DNA of 64,000 bases from contig NZ_CP045720.1 in assembly GCF_009646115.1 (NCBI RefSeq), positions 3,286,001 through 3,350,000 on the forward strand. The letters run 5' to 3'. The notes beneath the pieces were generated by a model. That model did not search any database, was not told the origin of the DNA, and saw nothing but the letters and a program-made list of their open reading frames with translations. Of the stretch, positions 52,440 to 63,494 are shown one piece after another. A program made the position numbers and the translations under genes. Each line of letters starts with the position of its first letter. Position 1 is the stretch's first letter. This DNA comes from Pantoea eucalypti (GTDB taxonomy: Bacteria > Pseudomonadota > Gammaproteobacteria > Enterobacterales > Enterobacteriaceae).

Positions 52440-54884
52440 TCAACCCTGCGGGGACATTTTTTTGGTTCGCCTTGTTGGCAAGGCATTGGCCGGATCCTCT
52501 GGCCAGGGATGTTTAGGATAACGCCCCTTCATCTCTTTCCTGACTTCAGGCCAGGCACCGCGCCAGAACGCCGCCAAATCGCGGGTGATCTGCAATGGGC
52601 GCTGGGCGGGCGATAACAGCTCCAGCACCAGCGGAATACGTCCTTCCGCCACGGCAGGATTCGTCGCCTCACCAAACATCTCCTGAATCCTGACCGCCAG
52701 CGCGGGCGGCTTGTCCGCATCATAGCGGATCGGCAGCCGGCTTCCGGTCGGCACAGTGTAATGAGTTGGCAGCACAGTATCCAGCCGCTGACGTTGCGAC
52801 CATGTGAGTAAATGTAAGAGTGCCGTCGTCAGGTTCACCGCCTGCAGGCTGCGGAGATCGCGCACTGCTGACATCTGCGGCAATAGCCACTGTGGCAGGC
52901 TCTTAAGCAGGCTCTCATCGTCTGTGGCGGGCCAGCTCTCTTCCGGCAACCACTGCGCCGCACACTGGATGCGCAGGCGCAGCTGTTCGGCATCCGGCGT
53001 CCAGCCCAGCACCGACAGACCTTTTTCGGCAATCCAGCGCAACATGGCTGCGTGCAGCACCGCCGGGTCCGGGCGCGCCATCGGCTGGGTCTTCAGTATC
53101 AGCGCGCCAATCTGCTCGCGTCTGAACGCGCGAAGTGTGCCTTTCTCTTCGTCCCACTCCACTTCAGTACGGCGCTCAATCAATGCGGGCTGCTGCTGGC
53201 ACAACGTCTCAATGTCGACCGGTAGCGCCAGCAACATCCGGGCATCCGGCGTGGTACTGCCCTGTAACAGAGCAGGCGCAATCAGCCATTCATTGCGTGT
53301 CAGGCCATCCTGCTCATCCAGTCTGGCACCCAGGCCGTTGGCCAGTTGATAACGGCCACTCTGGTCACGTCGCCGCGCCAGCCGATCGCCAAAACCTGCC
53401 GCCAGCAAGCCAGCGAAACGATCTTCATCGACCCGTCCGCCACGAATTTTGAGTCGTTGCTGCCACTGCTGCGCGCGTCGCTGCCATGGAGACTGTGGCC
53501 GATGCAGGGCATCCCGCAGATCGGCACTGCCGCTACGCGGAGGATCTTCCAGAATCGCCACCAGCAGCGCGGCGCTGGCAACCGCATCCGGTTCATCGCC
53601 TGCGGCACAGAGCATAGCAGCCAGTCGGGGATCGCAGCCCAGCTGCGCCATGCGCCGTCCCAGCGTGTTGAGCAGGCCGTTGCTGTCCAGCGCACCCAGG
53701 CGAGTCAGCTGCTGTTTTGCGGCATCCAGATTTCTGGCGGGCGGCTGATCCAGCCACTGTAACTGGTGCGGCTCGGTACAGCCCCACTGCAGCAGATCCA
53801 GCCACAGCGACGAGAGATCGCTGTTCACAATTTCCGGTTCGCTCTGCGCCGCCGCACGGGATGCCTGCTCCTGCGGTAACAGATGCAGACAGAGTCCCGG
53901 CATCAGTCGCCCGGCGCGACCTGCACGCTGGATCATGGATGCCTGGCTGATTCGCTGGGTCTGCAGCCGCGTCACGCCGCTGCGGGCGTCAAACAGAGCG
54001 CTGCGCTCAAGCGCGCTGTCGACCACCAGCCGGATCCCCTCAATGGTCAGGCTGGTCTCAGCGATATTGGTGGCAAGCACCACTTTGCGGCGTCCGGCAG
54101 CAGCGGGAAGTATCGCCCGGCGCTGCGCCGCCAGCGGCAGTGCCCCATAGAGCGGTGTCAGGTCCACGTCGTCGCTGATGCGTGATTCCAGTTCGCGTTT
54201 CACCCGTTCAATTTCCGCCACGCCCGGCAGAAACAGCAGAAGTGATCCGGCTTCATCGCGCAGCAGCTGGGCGACTTCACGCGCGACCGCCTCTTCAAAA
54301 CGCACGTTCTGATTCAGCGACGCATAACGACGCTCAACCGGATAGCTGCGCCCTTCTGAGACAATCAATGGCGCATCCGGCAGCAGCGCCGCCAGTCGGG
54401 CATTATCCAGCGTGGCGGACATCAGCATGATTTTAAGGTCGTCGCGCAGCCCCTGCTGCACATCGAGCAGCAGCGCCAGCGCCAGATCGGCCTGCAGGCT
54501 GCGCTCGTGAAACTCATCAAGGATCACCAGCGACACGCCCTCCAGCATCGGATCGTGCTGAAGCATGCGCGTGAGCATGCCTTCGGTCACCACTTCAAGC
54601 CGGGTCTGTGGCCCGACGCAGCTTTCGCCACGCATCCTGAACCCCACCGTGGTTCCCGGCTGCTCACCGAGCTGCTCCGCCAGCCGCTGCGCGACATTAC
54701 GCGCCGCCAGCCGGCGTGGCTCCAGCATAATGATTCGTCCCGGCAAGGCTGCATGCTGTAGTAACTGCAAGGGCAGCCAGGTCGATTTTCCCGCGCCGGT
54801 GGGCGCGGCCAGCAGGATTTGAGAGGCGTCACGCAGCGCCGCCAGGATGTCAGGCAGCACCACGCTGACCGGTAAATCGCTCAC
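52440..54884 (-). CDS. hrpB: ATP-dependent RNA helicase HrpB
   Basis: DEAH/RHA-family helicase; its cellular role is not well defined. The start is a GTG at 54884 with GGAG six bases before, giving (M)SDLPVSVVLPDILAALRD and 814 residues, aligned with E. coli MSSLPVAAVLP. An ATG at 54923 lacks this support. Motif I APTGAGKST, Ia LEPRRLAARNVA, II as DEFH in LVILDEFHERSL, III MSATLD, and motifs V/VI (ATNIAETSLTIEGI, QRAGRAGR) are intact, followed by the HrpB C-terminal domain. It is divergent from thpR. Confidence 0.95.
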   Translation of the reverse strand: MSDLPVSVVLPDILAALRDASQILLAAPTGAGKSTWLPLQLLQHAALPGRIIMLEPRRLAARNVAQRLAEQLGEQPGTTVGFRMRGESCVGPQTRLEVVTEGMLTRMLQHDPMLEGVSLVILDEFHERSLQADLALALLLDVQQGLRDDLKIMLMSATLDNARLAALLPDAPLIVSEGRSYPVERRYASLNQNVRFEEAVAREVAQLLRDEAGSLLLFLPGVAEIERVKRELESRISDDVDLTPLYGALPLAAQRRAILPAAAGRRKVVLATNIAETSLTIEGIRLVVDSALERSALFDARSGVTRLQTQRISQASMIQRAGRAGRLMPGLCLHLLPQEQASRAAAQSEPEIVNSDLSSLWLDLLQWGCTEPHQLQWLDQPPARNLDAAKQQLTRLGALDSNGLLNTLGRRMAQLGCDPRLAAMLCAAGDEPDAVASAALLVAILEDPPRSGSADLRDALHRPQSPWQRRAQQWQQRLKIRGGRVDEDRFAGLLAAGFGDRLARRRDQSGRYQLANGLGARLDEQDGLTRNEWLIAPALLQGSTTPDARMLLALPVDIETLCQQQPALIERRTEVEWDEEKGTLRAFRREQIGALILKTQPMARPDPAVLHAAMLRWIAEKGLSVLGWTPDAEQLRLRIQCAAQWLPEESWPATDDESLLKSLPQWLLPQMSAVRDLRSLQAVNLTTALLHLLTWSQRQRLDTVLPTHYTVPTGSRLPIRYDADKPPALAVRIQEMFGEATNPAVAEGRIPLVLELLSPAQRPLQITRDLAAFWRGAWPEVRKEMKGRYPKHPWPEDPANALPTRRTKKMSPQG

Positions 54885-54953
54885 AGCAAACTCCGCTTCT
54901 GCCTGTGCTAAGATGGCGCGCATTGTAGCACGTGATTTTTGCCGGAGAGCGCC

Positions 54954-55511
54954 ATGGCGACACAACGCTTATTTTTTGCCATCAGCCTGCCTGACGAGAT
55001 GCAGCAGCAGCTGGTGCACTGGCGGGCAGACAACTTTCCTGCCGAGGCGGGCCAGCCAGTGGTCGCAGCGAATCTGCATCTGACGCTGGCATTTCTGGGT
55101 GAGGTCGCGCCGCAAACCTCCCAGCAACTGCAAACGCTGGCTTCCCGCATTATCCAGCCCGGTTTTGATCTCGACCTGGATGATGCCGGACACTGGCCAC
55201 GTCCGGGCGTGGTCTGGCTGGGTTGCCAGCGCGCACCACGGGGTCTGCTGCAGCTCGCCAGCCTGCTCCGTGCGCAGGCCGCCCGACATGGCTGTTACCA
55301 GAGTCCGCAGCCGTTTCATCCACATATCACGCTGTTACGCCATGCCACTCAGCCGGTTGCGTTACCGCCACGCGGCTTTCACTGGCGTTTTCGCGTCTCC
55401 ACGTTTTCCCTGTTTGCCTCTGAATATTCCCGGGGCCGCACCCGCTATCGCGCTCTGGCCAGCTGGCCATTAACGTCTCAGGATCCGCATGCACTTCTCT
55501 CCCGCTCTTAA
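54954..55511 (+). CDS. thpR: RNA 2',3'-cyclic phosphodiesterase ThpR
   Basis: 2H phosphoesterase (LigT) that opens 2',3'-cyclic phosphates and, in vitro, ligates tRNA halves. From ATG 54954, after GGAG, it has 185 residues. Both catalytic tetrapeptides are present: HLTLAF (about 42-47) and HITLLR (about 124-129). It overlaps sfsA by 23 bases, indicating coupling. Older symbol: ligT. Confidence 0.94.
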   Translation: MATQRLFFAISLPDEMQQQLVHWRADNFPAEAGQPVVAANLHLTLAFLGEVAPQTSQQLQTLASRIIQPGFDLDLDDAGHWPRPGVVWLGCQRAPRGLLQLASLLRAQAARHGCYQSPQPFHPHITLLRHATQPVALPPRGFHWRFRVSTFSLFASEYSRGRTRYRALASWPLTSQDPHALLSRS

Positions 55512-56193
55512 ACCCGCCCGCCTGATTGCCCGTTACAAACGTTTCCTTGCCGATGTTATGACGCCGGACGGTGAGGTTCTGACGATCCACTGTGCCAACA
55601 CCGGCGCCATGACGGGCTGTGCTACGCCGGGCGATCGGGTCTGGTATTCAACGTCCGACAGCCTGACCCGCAAATACCCTCACAGCTGGGAGCTGACCGA
55701 AACGCAGCAGGGCCACTGGATTTGTGTCAATACTCTGCGCGCTAACCAGCTGGTGGCTGAAGCGCTGGATCAAAACAGGCTGCCCGCGCTGGCGGGGTAT
55801 TCCCAGCGTCAGGCGGAAGTAAAATATGGCAGTGAAAAAAGCAGAATTGATTTCCTGCTCAAGGCAGATGCCCGGCGCAACTGCTATATTGAGGTGAAAT
55901 CCGTAACCCTTCTCCATGAAGGAAAAGGTTATTTTCCGGATGCGGTGACGATTCGAGGACAGAAGCACCTGCGTGAACTGGCGACAGTTGCAGCAGAGGG
56001 TCATCGGGCCGTTTTGTTGTTTGCCGTTTTGCACTCGGGGATTGAGGACGTTTCCCCGGCACGCCACATTGATGCGGTGTATGCAGAACAACTGGCTCAG
56101 GCGCAACAGGAAGGCGTAGAGATTTTAGCGTATCAGGCAGACTTATCGGCGGAGGGAATGTTTCTTAAATCGCCGATCAACGTAACCTTGTAA
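55489..56193 (+). CDS. sfsA: Sugar fermentation stimulation protein SfsA
   Basis: 234 residues (E. coli SfsA 234). Reported in E. coli as DNA-binding and as stimulating maltose metabolism; the sequence has the restriction-like core with an acidic pattern, RIDFLLKAD then YIEVKSVTL, which suggests a nuclease-like fold. Other conserved blocks are [24 protein letters not shown] and RGQKHLREL. The N-terminus overlaps thpR. Its molecular role here remains open. Confidence 0.93.
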   Translation: MHFSPALKPARLIARYKRFLADVMTPDGEVLTIHCANTGAMTGCATPGDRVWYSTSDSLTRKYPHSWELTETQQGHWICVNTLRANQLVAEALDQNRLPALAGYSQRQAEVKYGSEKSRIDFLLKADARRNCYIEVKSVTLLHEGKGYFPDAVTIRGQKHLRELATVAAEGHRAVLLFAVLHSGIEDVSPARHIDAVYAEQLAQAQQEGVEILAYQADLSAEGMFLKSPINVTL

Positions 56194-56440
56194 TATCTTT
56201 TGCAATTTTATGTGTTAAGAATGTTCTGAGCTAAGGGCTGAATACGCTGTTCCTCACAGGCTTGTCAAGGTGTGTTCATGAAGAATTGCCAACCCTGACT
56301 GCTTCTGTTATTTATAGCGGCCTGTTTTTTTCCCCAATGGGGGATCGATGTACCCCGCAGACGTTAAATGCAGGCTGGCAGCAACGCCACTGCGAGACGG
56401 AAGTCAGAGGGTATAGTGCGTGTTATCCAGGAGAAGCAAC

Positions 56441-56896
56441 ATGCAAGAAGGTCAAAACCGTAAAACATCGTCCCTGAGTATTCTCGCTATCGCTGGTGTT
56501 GAACCTTATCAGGTGAAGCCAGGCGAAGAGTATATGAACGACGCGCAGCTGACCCATTTTCGCAAGATTCTGGAAGCCTGGCGTAATCAATTGCGGGACG
56601 AAGTCGATCGTACTGTATCGCATATGCAGGATGAAGCCGCTAACTTCCCGGACCCGGTTGACCGTGCCGCGCAGGAAGAGGAATTCAGTCTGGAGCTGCG
56701 TAACCGCGATCGCGAACGTAAACTGATCAAAAAGATCGAGAAGACGCTGAAGAAAGTCGAAGATGACGACTTCGGTTATTGCGATTCCTGTGGCGTTGAG
56801 ATTGGTATTCGCCGTCTCGAAGCGCGTCCTACTGCCGATCTCTGCATCGACTGTAAGACGTTAGCAGAAATTCGTGAGAAACAAATGGCCGGCTAA
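56441..56896 (+). CDS. dksA: RNA polymerase-binding transcription factor DksA
   Basis: Binds the RNAP secondary channel and, with ppGpp, represses rRNA and activates amino-acid operons. From ATG 56441, after AGGAG, it has 151 residues, as in E. coli and nearly identical. The coiled coil is tipped by the acidic [12 protein letters not shown] loop, and the four-cysteine zinc finger is YCDSCG with LCIDCK. A 247-base gap from sfsA should hold its promoter; I did not define it. gluQRS follows after 73 bases, as in other enterobacteria. Confidence 0.97.
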   Translation: MQEGQNRKTSSLSILAIAGVEPYQVKPGEEYMNDAQLTHFRKILEAWRNQLRDEVDRTVSHMQDEAANFPDPVDRAAQEEEFSLELRNRDRERKLIKKIEKTLKKVEDDDFGYCDSCGVEIGIRRLEARPTADLCIDCKTLAEIREKQMAG

Positions 56897-56969
56897 TGCC
56901 GCGTCCAGCCTGTTACCACGCAGCGGAACAAATGTTTGTTTGTCCGCTGCGTGGTCACTTCTGAATCCT

Positions 56970-57848
56970 ATGCCATCCTCCTGTATCGGTCGCTTCGCCC
57001 CTTCTCCCTCTGGTGAACTCCATTTTGGCTCGCTTATTGCTGCCCTGGGCAGTTACCTGAGCGCACGCGCGCAAAACGGCATCTGGCGGGTAAGAATTGA
57101 AGATATCGATCCGCCACGGGAAGTATCCGGTGCCGCCAGCCGTATCCTGCATCAGCTGGAACACTACGGCTTAACCTGGGATGGCGATGTGTTGTGGCAG
57201 TCACAGCGTCATGAAGCCTACCGGGAGGCGCTGGCCTGGCTGCAGCAGCATCGCCAGAGCTATTTCTGCACCTGCCCGAGGCGTCGCATCCAGGAGATTG
57301 GCGGTTTCTATGATGGTTACTGCCGGGAACGACAACGCGGACCCGCAAACGCCGCGCTACGTTTGCGACAGCATGCGCCGATCTTTGCGTTTGAGGATCG
57401 ACTGCGCGGCCATGTGGAGGCGGACCGACGCCTGGCACAGGAAGACTTTATCATTCACCGTCGTGATGGCCTGTTTGCCTATAACCTGGCGGTGGTTGTC
57501 GATGATCATTTTCAGGGTATTACCGAAGTGGTTCGCGGCGCAGATCTTATTGAGCCGACGGTACGACAGATTGCGCTCTATCAGCAATTTGGCTGGCCGG
57601 AGCCTGCCTGGTTACATCTGCCGCTGGCGCTTAACCATGATGGCAATAAGTTATCAAAGCAGAATCATGCACCTTCGCTGCCGGATGGCGATGCCAGACC
57701 GCTGCTGGTGGCAGCATTGCGTTTCCTTGGACAGCCTGTTTCAGACGGCTGGCAGGACTTAACGCAGGACAAACTGCTGTCTGATGCGGTGTCGCAGTGG
57801 AATATCGCTTTGATGCCGCAACAGAACGCCCTGAAACCGGATGCATAG
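56970..57848 (+). CDS. gluQRS: Glutamyl-Q tRNA(Asp) synthetase
   Basis: Paralogue of the GluRS catalytic domain that attaches glutamate to queuosine 34 of tRNA-Asp. From ATG 56970 it has 292 residues. The HIGH-like motif is in [16 protein letters not shown], zinc ligands are in YFCTCPRRR and YDGYCRER, and the KMSKS-like motif is in [10 protein letters not shown]. No anticodon-binding domain is present, as the family requires. It lies between dksA and pcnB. Confidence 0.95.
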   Translation: MPSSCIGRFAPSPSGELHFGSLIAALGSYLSARAQNGIWRVRIEDIDPPREVSGAASRILHQLEHYGLTWDGDVLWQSQRHEAYREALAWLQQHRQSYFCTCPRRRIQEIGGFYDGYCRERQRGPANAALRLRQHAPIFAFEDRLRGHVEADRRLAQEDFIIHRRDGLFAYNLAVVVDDHFQGITEVVRGADLIEPTVRQIALYQQFGWPEPAWLHLPLALNHDGNKLSKQNHAPSLPDGDARPLLVAALRFLGQPVSDGWQDLTQDKLLSDAVSQWNIALMPQQNALKPDA

Positions 57849-57934
57849 ACAACAGCATTCTCAAACGGTTCTCAACAGGCTATGATTAGCCGCTGATTTT
57901 ACCTACACCCTAATTGCCACTGTCGAGGTGTCCC

Positions 57935-59353
57935 ATTTTTACCCGAGTAGCTAATTTTTGCCGGAAAGTCCTGAAGCGTGATGAAGAGGAAGCCCCAGCA
58001 GAGGTTGAACCAGAGCGTCTGATGACCATCATCCCTCGTGAAAGCCATACCATCTCACGTAAAGACATCAGCGAAAATGCCCTCAAAGTGCTCTATCGCC
58101 TGAACAAAGCCGGTTATGAAGCCTATCTGGTAGGCGGTGGCGTGCGCGATTTGCTACTGGGGCAAAAACCCAAAGATTTCGACGTGACCACCAACGCCAC
58201 ACCAGAGCAAATGCGTAAGCTGTTCCGCAACTGTCGCCTGGTCGGTCGTCGTTTCCGTCTGGCACACGTCATGTTTGGCCCGGAAGTGATCGAAGTCGCA
58301 ACGTTCCGTGGCCATCATCAGGTGGAAGAGATTGCAGAAGATCGTAACAGTTCGCAGCGCGCCCAGAGTGGCATGCTGCTGCGCGATAATATCTTTGGTT
58401 CTATCGAAGATGATGCCCAGCGTCGCGATCTCACCATCAACAGCCTCTACTACAGCGTGGCTGATTTCAGCGTGCGCGACTATGTCGGCGGCATCAGCGA
58501 TCTCGAACAGGGCATTATCCGCCTGATTGGCGATCCGGAAACCCGCTACCGTGAAGATCCGGTGCGGATGCTGCGCGTTGCGCGTTTTGCCGCCAAGCTC
58601 AATATGCGTATTGCGCCGGAGACCGCCGAGCCGATTCCGCGTCTCGCCTCACTGCTACGTGATATTCCGCCTGCACGCCTGTTTGAAGAGTCACTGAAAC
58701 TGCTACAGGCCGGATACGGTTACAGCACCTATCTTAAACTGTGTGAATATCAGCTGTTCCAGCCGCTGTTCCCGACGCTGGCACGCAACTTCACGGAAAA
58801 CAGCGACAGTCACATGGAGCGGATGCTGGCTCAGGTGCTGAAAAATACCGATAACCGCATTCACAACGATATGCGCGTTAATCCGGCATTTCTGTTTGCC
58901 GCGATGTTCTGGTATCCGCAGCTTGAAGCGGCCGAACGCATCGCGCAGGAAAGTGGCCTGACCTACTTCGAAGCTTTTGCGATGGCGATGAACGATACGC
59001 TGGATGAAGCCTGCCGTGCGCTGGCGATTCCGAAGCGTATTACTTCGCTTATCCGCGATATCTGGCTGTTGCAGTTACGCATGTCACGCCGTCACGGTAA
59101 ACGTGCCTGGAAACTGATGGAGCATCCGAAATTCCGCGCCGCTTACGATCTGCTGGCGCTGCGGGCAGAAGTGGAAAATAACCCTGAACTGCTGCGCCTG
59201 AGCCAGTGGTGGGGTGAATTCCAGGTGGCTGCCCCGCCGCATCAGAAAAACATGCTGAATAACCTGGGTGATGATCCGGTGCCACGCAATAAATCGCGTC
59301 GTCCGCGCCGCCGTCCTTCCGCGCCGCGTCGTGACAATCAAAACGCCTCATGA
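57935..59353 (+). CDS. pcnB: Poly(A) polymerase I (AUU start codon)
   Basis: Adds 3' poly(A) tails that promote RNA decay, including of RNA I and thus ColE1 copy control. The frame begins at ATT 57935 (ATT TTT ACC CGA), preceded by GAGG, and gives (M)[12 protein letters not shown], identical to the E. coli start, which is a known AUU. The protein has 472 residues. The nucleotidyltransferase site is [23 protein letters not shown]-binding domains follow and a basic tail ends in [15 protein letters not shown] 21 bases upstream would include the Shine-Dalgarno itself. It overlaps folK by four bases. Confidence 0.93.
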   Translation: MFTRVANFCRKVLKRDEEEAPAEVEPERLMTIIPRESHTISRKDISENALKVLYRLNKAGYEAYLVGGGVRDLLLGQKPKDFDVTTNATPEQMRKLFRNCRLVGRRFRLAHVMFGPEVIEVATFRGHHQVEEIAEDRNSSQRAQSGMLLRDNIFGSIEDDAQRRDLTINSLYYSVADFSVRDYVGGISDLEQGIIRLIGDPETRYREDPVRMLRVARFAAKLNMRIAPETAEPIPRLASLLRDIPPARLFEESLKLLQAGYGYSTYLKLCEYQLFQPLFPTLARNFTENSDSHMERMLAQVLKNTDNRIHNDMRVNPAFLFAAMFWYPQLEAAERIAQESGLTYFEAFAMAMNDTLDEACRALAIPKRITSLIRDIWLLQLRMSRRHGKRAWKLMEHPKFRAAYDLLALRAEVENNPELLRLSQWWGEFQVAAPPHQKNMLNNLGDDPVPRNKSRRPRRRPSAPRRDNQNAS

Positions 59354-59835
59354 CACGGGTTTATCTCGCGTTAGGCAGTAACCTGGCCGATCCGCTGCAT
59401 CAGGTTGATGCAGCGCTGACCGCACTGGATGCGTTGCCGCAGACGCAACGCATCGCCACCTCTCCGTTCTACCGCACGCCGCCCTATGGCCCACCCGATC
59501 AGCCCGATTTTCTCAATGCCGCAGTGGCACTTGAAACCGATCTCAGCGCAGACGCGCTGCTTGACCATACCCAGCGGATTGAGCTGGAGCATGGCCGGGT
59601 GCGCAAGGCAGAACGCTGGGGCCCCCGCACGCTGGACATCGATCTGATGCTGTTTGGCGATGCAGTGATCAACACGGAGCGGTTGATTGTGCCGCATTAT
59701 GATCTGCAGAACCGCGCATTTATGCTGGTGCCGCTGCTGGCGATTGCCCCGGATGCCCACCTGCCCGACGGCCGCGCACTCAGCACTCTTCTTGCCGCCC
59801 TCGACAGCAGCAGCATCGCGCTGTGGCACGGCTGA
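59350..59835 (+). CDS. folK: 2-amino-4-hydroxy-6-hydroxymethyldihydropteridine pyrophosphokinase
   Basis: Transfers pyrophosphate from ATP to hydroxymethyl-dihydropterin in folate synthesis. It has 161 residues. Signatures are YLALGSN near the N-terminus and [15 protein letters not shown], which carries the two catalytic Asp and the ATP-binding residues. ATGA overlap with pcnB suggests coupling. Confidence 0.97.
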   Translation: MTRVYLALGSNLADPLHQVDAALTALDALPQTQRIATSPFYRTPPYGPPDQPDFLNAAVALETDLSADALLDHTQRIELEHGRVRKAERWGPRTLDIDLMLFGDAVINTERLIVPHYDLQNRAFMLVPLLAIAPDAHLPDGRALSTLLAALDSSSIALWHG

Positions 59836-59918
59836 TCAGACAAACGCAACTCTCTGATTCCGCTCTTTCACGCTATCCAGTAAACTGCGCCCATCAGAAT
59901 TCCTGAGTTGAGAGCGCC

Positions 59919-60713
59919 ATGAAACCCACCACGATTTCACATCTGCGTCAGGCGAAAGCCAGCGGTAAAAAGTTCGCGACGCTGACCGCCTACGATTTCA
60001 GTTTTGCCCGTCTGTTTGCCGATGAAGGTATTCAGGTGTTGCTTGTTGGTGATTCACTGGGAATGACGGTGCAGGGGCACGACTCCACGCTGCCGGTCAC
60101 GGTCAGCGATATCGCTTATCACACCACCGCCGTACGCCGGGGTGCGCCGCAGGCACTGCTGCTCGCCGATCTGCCATTTATGAGTTATGCCACGCCACAG
60201 CAGACCTTTGAGAGTGCCGCACAGCTGATGCGTGCCGGCGCCAATATGGTGAAACTGGAAGGCGGCAGCTGGCTGGCTGAGACCGTGCAGATGCTGACCG
60301 AACGGGCCGTGCCGGTGTGTGGTCATCTTGGCCTGACGCCACAGTCGGTGAATATCTTTGGCGGCTATAAAGTACAGGGGCGTGATGAAGCAGGCGCAGA
60401 GCAGCTGCTGGCCGATGCGCTGGCACTGGAAGCCGCTGGCGCGCAGTTGATGGTACTGGAGTGCGTGCCGGTGTCGGTGGCGCAGCAGATTACCGACGCA
60501 CTCACGATACCGGTGATTGGCATCGGTGCCGGTAACGTCACCGATGGTCAGATTCTGGTCATGCATGACGCGCTGGGCGTGACTGGCGGTCACATTCCCA
60601 AATTTGCTAAAAATTTCCTGGCGGAGACCGGCGATGTTCGCGCGGCGATTCGCCACTATATCGCCGAAGTCGAGGCCGGTACCTACCCGGCGGCAGAGCA
60701 CAGTTTCCAGTAA
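59919..60713 (+). CDS. panB: 3-methyl-2-oxobutanoate hydroxymethyltransferase
   Basis: Makes ketopantoate from alpha-ketoisovalerate and methylene-THF, the first pantothenate step. It has 264 residues with a TIM barrel. Mg-binding and substrate residues lie in [20 protein letters not shown] and MVKLEGG; the catalytic Glu region is [14 protein letters not shown]. It starts 83 bases after folK, with a possible promoter between, and is followed by panC after 15 bases. Confidence 0.97.
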   Translation: MKPTTISHLRQAKASGKKFATLTAYDFSFARLFADEGIQVLLVGDSLGMTVQGHDSTLPVTVSDIAYHTTAVRRGAPQALLLADLPFMSYATPQQTFESAAQLMRAGANMVKLEGGSWLAETVQMLTERAVPVCGHLGLTPQSVNIFGGYKVQGRDEAGAEQLLADALALEAAGAQLMVLECVPVSVAQQITDALTIPVIGIGAGNVTDGQILVMHDALGVTGGHIPKFAKNFLAETGDVRAAIRHYIAEVEAGTYPAAEHSFQ

Positions 60714-60728
60714 TCCAGGAGAGTCACC

Positions 60729-61583
60729 GTGTTGATCATTGAAACGCTGTTGATGCTGCGCCAGGAAGTCCGTCGCTGGCGTCAGCAGGGTAAACGCATT
60801 GCGCTGGTGCCGACCATGGGCAACCTGCATGAAGGCCATCTGACACTGGTGGATGAAGCGCGCGCCCGCGGCGACATCGTCATTGTCTCGATCTTTGTCA
60901 ATCCCATGCAGTTCGATCGCGAAGATGACCTCGCGCGCTATCCGCGCACGCTGCAGGAAGATTGTGAAAAGCTGAACCGTCACCAGGTGGATGTGGTTTT
61001 TGCGCCTTCACCGGCTGAAGTCTATCCGCAGGGTACCCAGAATCAGACCTTTGTTGAGGTGCCGGTGCTCTCTTCCCTGCTGGAAGGCGCGATGCGACCA
61101 GGCCATTTTCGCGGCGTGGCGACCATCGTCAGCAAACTGTTTAATCTGGTGCAGCCCGATATTGCCTGTTTCGGTGAAAAGGATTTTCAGCAACTGGCTA
61201 TCATTCGTAAGATGGTGGCCGATATGGGCTTTGACATTGAGATTGTGGGTGTGCCCACCGTGCGGGCTAAAGATGGCCTGGCGCTGAGTTCACGCAACGG
61301 CTACCTGACAGCCGATGAGCGTAAGCTGGCACCGTTGCTGAGCCAGGTAATGCGTCAGATGGCGACACGGCTGGAGAATGGCGAGCGTCAGATTGACGAG
61401 ATCATCGAGGCCGCCAGCGAGGCACTGCTGGCGCAGGGATTGCGTCCTGATGGCCTGGCGATTTGTGATGCGGACACACTGCAGCCGCTGACGGTGGACA
61501 GTCAGCGCGCGGTGGTACTGATGGCCGCCTGGCTGGGTAAAGCCCGCCTGATTGATAATCAAACTGTTGACCTGACGCTGTAA
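60729..61583 (+). CDS. panC: Pantothenate synthetase
   Basis: ATP-dependent condensation of pantoate with beta-alanine. It has 284 residues. The GTG start at 60729 precedes TTG ATC ATT (MLIIETL, as in E. coli). The HIGH-like motif is in [15 protein letters not shown] and the KMSKS-like in [25 protein letters not shown] and FGEKDFQQL are also conserved. panD follows after 47 bases; the yadD gene that separates them in E. coli is missing. Confidence 0.97.
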   Translation: MLIIETLLMLRQEVRRWRQQGKRIALVPTMGNLHEGHLTLVDEARARGDIVIVSIFVNPMQFDREDDLARYPRTLQEDCEKLNRHQVDVVFAPSPAEVYPQGTQNQTFVEVPVLSSLLEGAMRPGHFRGVATIVSKLFNLVQPDIACFGEKDFQQLAIIRKMVADMGFDIEIVGVPTVRAKDGLALSSRNGYLTADERKLAPLLSQVMRQMATRLENGERQIDEIIEAASEALLAQGLRPDGLAICDADTLQPLTVDSQRAVVLMAAWLGKARLIDNQTVDLTL

Positions 61584-61630
61584 CTCTTTCTGCGGCAGGT
61601 TGTTTTATTTCTCTGACAAGGTTTCTGGCT

Positions 61631-62011
61631 ATGATTCGCACTGTTCTGCAAGGCAAATTGCACCGCGTCAAGGTGACGCAGGCGGACCTCAACTATGAAG
61701 GTTCCTGCGCTATCGATCAGGATTTCCTGGATGCTTCCGGCATTCTGCAATATGAAGCGATTGATATTTATAACGTAACCAATGGCCAGCGCTTTTCCAC
61801 CTACGCTATCGCGGCTGAGCGCGGATCGAAAATCATTTCAGTCAACGGTGCAGCAGCCCGCTGCGCCTGCGAGGGCGATATATTAATTATCTGCTCCTAT
61901 GTGCAGGTTGAGGATGCCGAAGCGCGTCAGTGGCTGCCTAAAGTCGCCTATTTTGAAGGTGACAACCAGATGAAACGTCTGGCGAAAGCACTGCCAGTAC
62001 AGATCGCCTGA
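61631..62011 (+). CDS. panD: Aspartate 1-decarboxylase proenzyme
   Basis: Pyruvoyl enzyme that makes beta-alanine for PanC. It has 126 residues, as in E. coli. The self-cleavage site Gly24-Ser25 is present in [10 protein letters not shown]; Ser25 becomes the pyruvoyl group. Tyr58 region: [14 protein letters not shown]. In E. coli PanZ helps cleavage; no panZ is in the window. It ends at a bidirectional terminator. Confidence 0.97.
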   Translation: MIRTVLQGKLHRVKVTQADLNYEGSCAIDQDFLDASGILQYEAIDIYNVTNGQRFSTYAIAAERGSKIISVNGAAARCACEGDILIICSYVQVEDAEARQWLPKVAYFEGDNQMKRLAKALPVQIA

Positions 62012-62025
62012 TTAATCGTTTATCT

Positions 62026-62060
62026 AAAAAAAGGGCCGCCGATAAAACGGTGGCCCTTTT
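62026..62060. terminator. Bidirectional terminator between panD and the acyltransferase gene
   Basis: 12 bp stem with one G-U pair (62029-62040 with 62049-62060), 8-base loop, A run before and T run after, so both strands end in a U tract. It serves the convergent panD and acyltransferase. Confidence 0.9.
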
Positions 62061-62077
62061 CAATTCTGCTCCAGCAA

Positions 62078-63091
62078 TTAAACCGGTTTGGTTGTCATCG
62101 GCTTTGATGACTTTTTCATCGTAAAGAGGAAATTAAACCAGCCGTGTTTTCTCATCAGACATAATGTCCACGGCAATGCCAGCGCCACCAGAAACGCTGA
62201 AATAAACTTCAGGTCATTTACCCAGGCTGACGGGCTTTCAAACTTCACAATCTTACTGAAGAACTGAATCGCCAGATAATGCGACAGGTAGAAGACAATA
62301 GAGTTGACGCCAATGTAGTAAACCAGGTCAGATTTCAGCTTAAGCGCAATCCAGACAAAAAACGGAACCGACAATAGTGCCAGAGGTGATAATAACGCCT
62401 GGGAATGACGTTCCAGTATAAAGATATTCAGGCAGGAAAGAAGTACAAAACTCACTACTGAAATCAGCAGCGTCGGACCATGCTGCACTTTCTCTGCAAT
62501 ATCCACCTGCTTTCTCACTACGTAATCGCCGAGATAGAAGAAGACAAACAGATAAAGCGATTTGTTGATGTGCGTATTGTCGAAGCTGGCAAACACGCCA
62601 TCCGCCTCAATCGCCGGCAGCGCCCAGCTCAGCGTCATACAGATGGCAAACACCAGCAGGAATGGCAGGTGACGCGCAAAGATAATCACAATAAAGAAAA
62701 TAAACAGTGAATGCAGGAACCAGGTCATATCACCGCCACCGGTCAGGTGGGAGAGAATAATATTCATCGGTGATTGCGGCGTATTAGCCATTGAGCTGAA
62801 CAGGATTTTTAATCCGCCGTAGACGGCTACCCAGACCACAAAAGGATAGAGAATACTGCGTACTTTGTTATTAAAAAAAGGCCCCAGGCCTTTTCTCAAC
62901 CCTGCATCGACAAATAAACCCGAAACAAAGAACATCAGCCCCAGTCTTACCGGTGCCAGCATCTCGTTCAACAGGCTGCTAAAGGCGGTAAAATGTCCGG
63001 CGTTATTATGTACGGCGATAGTGCTGTGCAAAAAAATGATTGCGAGAATACTTAATCCCCGCAGATTATCGATCCACGTTATACGATTCAT
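62078..63091 (-). CDS. Acyltransferase family 3 membrane protein
   Basis: 337 residues from ATG 63091, which follows AGGAAAAG; an in-frame ATG 21 codons upstream is less likely. About ten hydrophobic segments and the N-terminal block IDNLRGLSILAIIFLHST, with the Arg and His typical of acyltransferase_3 (OatA/WecH/NodX type), which O-acetylate or O-succinylate sugars, LPS or peptidoglycan. The acceptor is unknown. By eye its base composition is more AT-rich than its neighbours. E. coli has yadE and yadI here instead, so local gain is plausible. Confidence 0.82.
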   Translation of the reverse strand: MNRITWIDNLRGLSILAIIFLHSTIAVHNNAGHFTAFSSLLNEMLAPVRLGLMFFVSGLFVDAGLRKGLGPFFNNKVRSILYPFVVWVAVYGGLKILFSSMANTPQSPMNIILSHLTGGGDMTWFLHSLFIFFIVIIFARHLPFLLVFAICMTLSWALPAIEADGVFASFDNTHINKSLYLFVFFYLGDYVVRKQVDIAEKVQHGPTLLISVVSFVLLSCLNIFILERHSQALLSPLALLSVPFFVWIALKLKSDLVYYIGVNSIVFYLSHYLAIQFFSKIVKFESPSAWVNDLKFISAFLVALALPWTLCLMRKHGWFNFLFTMKKSSKPMTTKPV

Positions 63092-63462
63092 CTTTTCCTG
63101 CCTTTTATTAAAAACTGGCCCTGAATTCGATGCCATTTTTCTTATTGAGAACATCCCAAGCCCACCCTTTCATCCCTGAGCAGAGGAATAACCTTATTCC
63201 GGCGGTATTTTGATAATTCGTAATAAAATAAACAACAGTCAGAACTTAAGGCTATTCTTAAAAAAAATTTAACAGTTAAGAATCATTAAGATAGAGAAAG
63301 GTGTCAGATTATTATCAGATAATACTTAGGGTTATTTTTTGTGAGAAAGGATGTAAGCGAGGCGCCAGGCGGCTTCAGTGGCATAACAGAAACGTCAGGG
63401 TGGGTTTCAGGGGGAATTTTAAGGCCAGCCAGAACCGCAGGTATGGATGTTTTTTACTCAGC
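63092..63462. other. AT-rich non-coding region upstream of the acyltransferase
   Basis: About 370 bases between the acyltransferase start and the yadH terminator. It is visibly AT-rich (for example A and T runs around 63220-63300) and probably holds the acyltransferase promoter. A GTG-initiated open frame at 63301 has no similarity and no credible Shine-Dalgarno. I saw no remnant of a gene or a mobile element. Confidence 0.5.
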
Positions 63463-63494
63463 AAAAAAAAGCCACGCCCTTATCGAAGCGTGGC
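63463..63494 (-). terminator. Terminator of yadH
   Basis: On the minus strand, stem GCCACGC / GCGTGGC (63471-63477 with 63488-63494), 10-base loop, followed by eight T residues (A run at 63463-63470). It lies 20 bases after the yadH stop. Confidence 0.88.
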
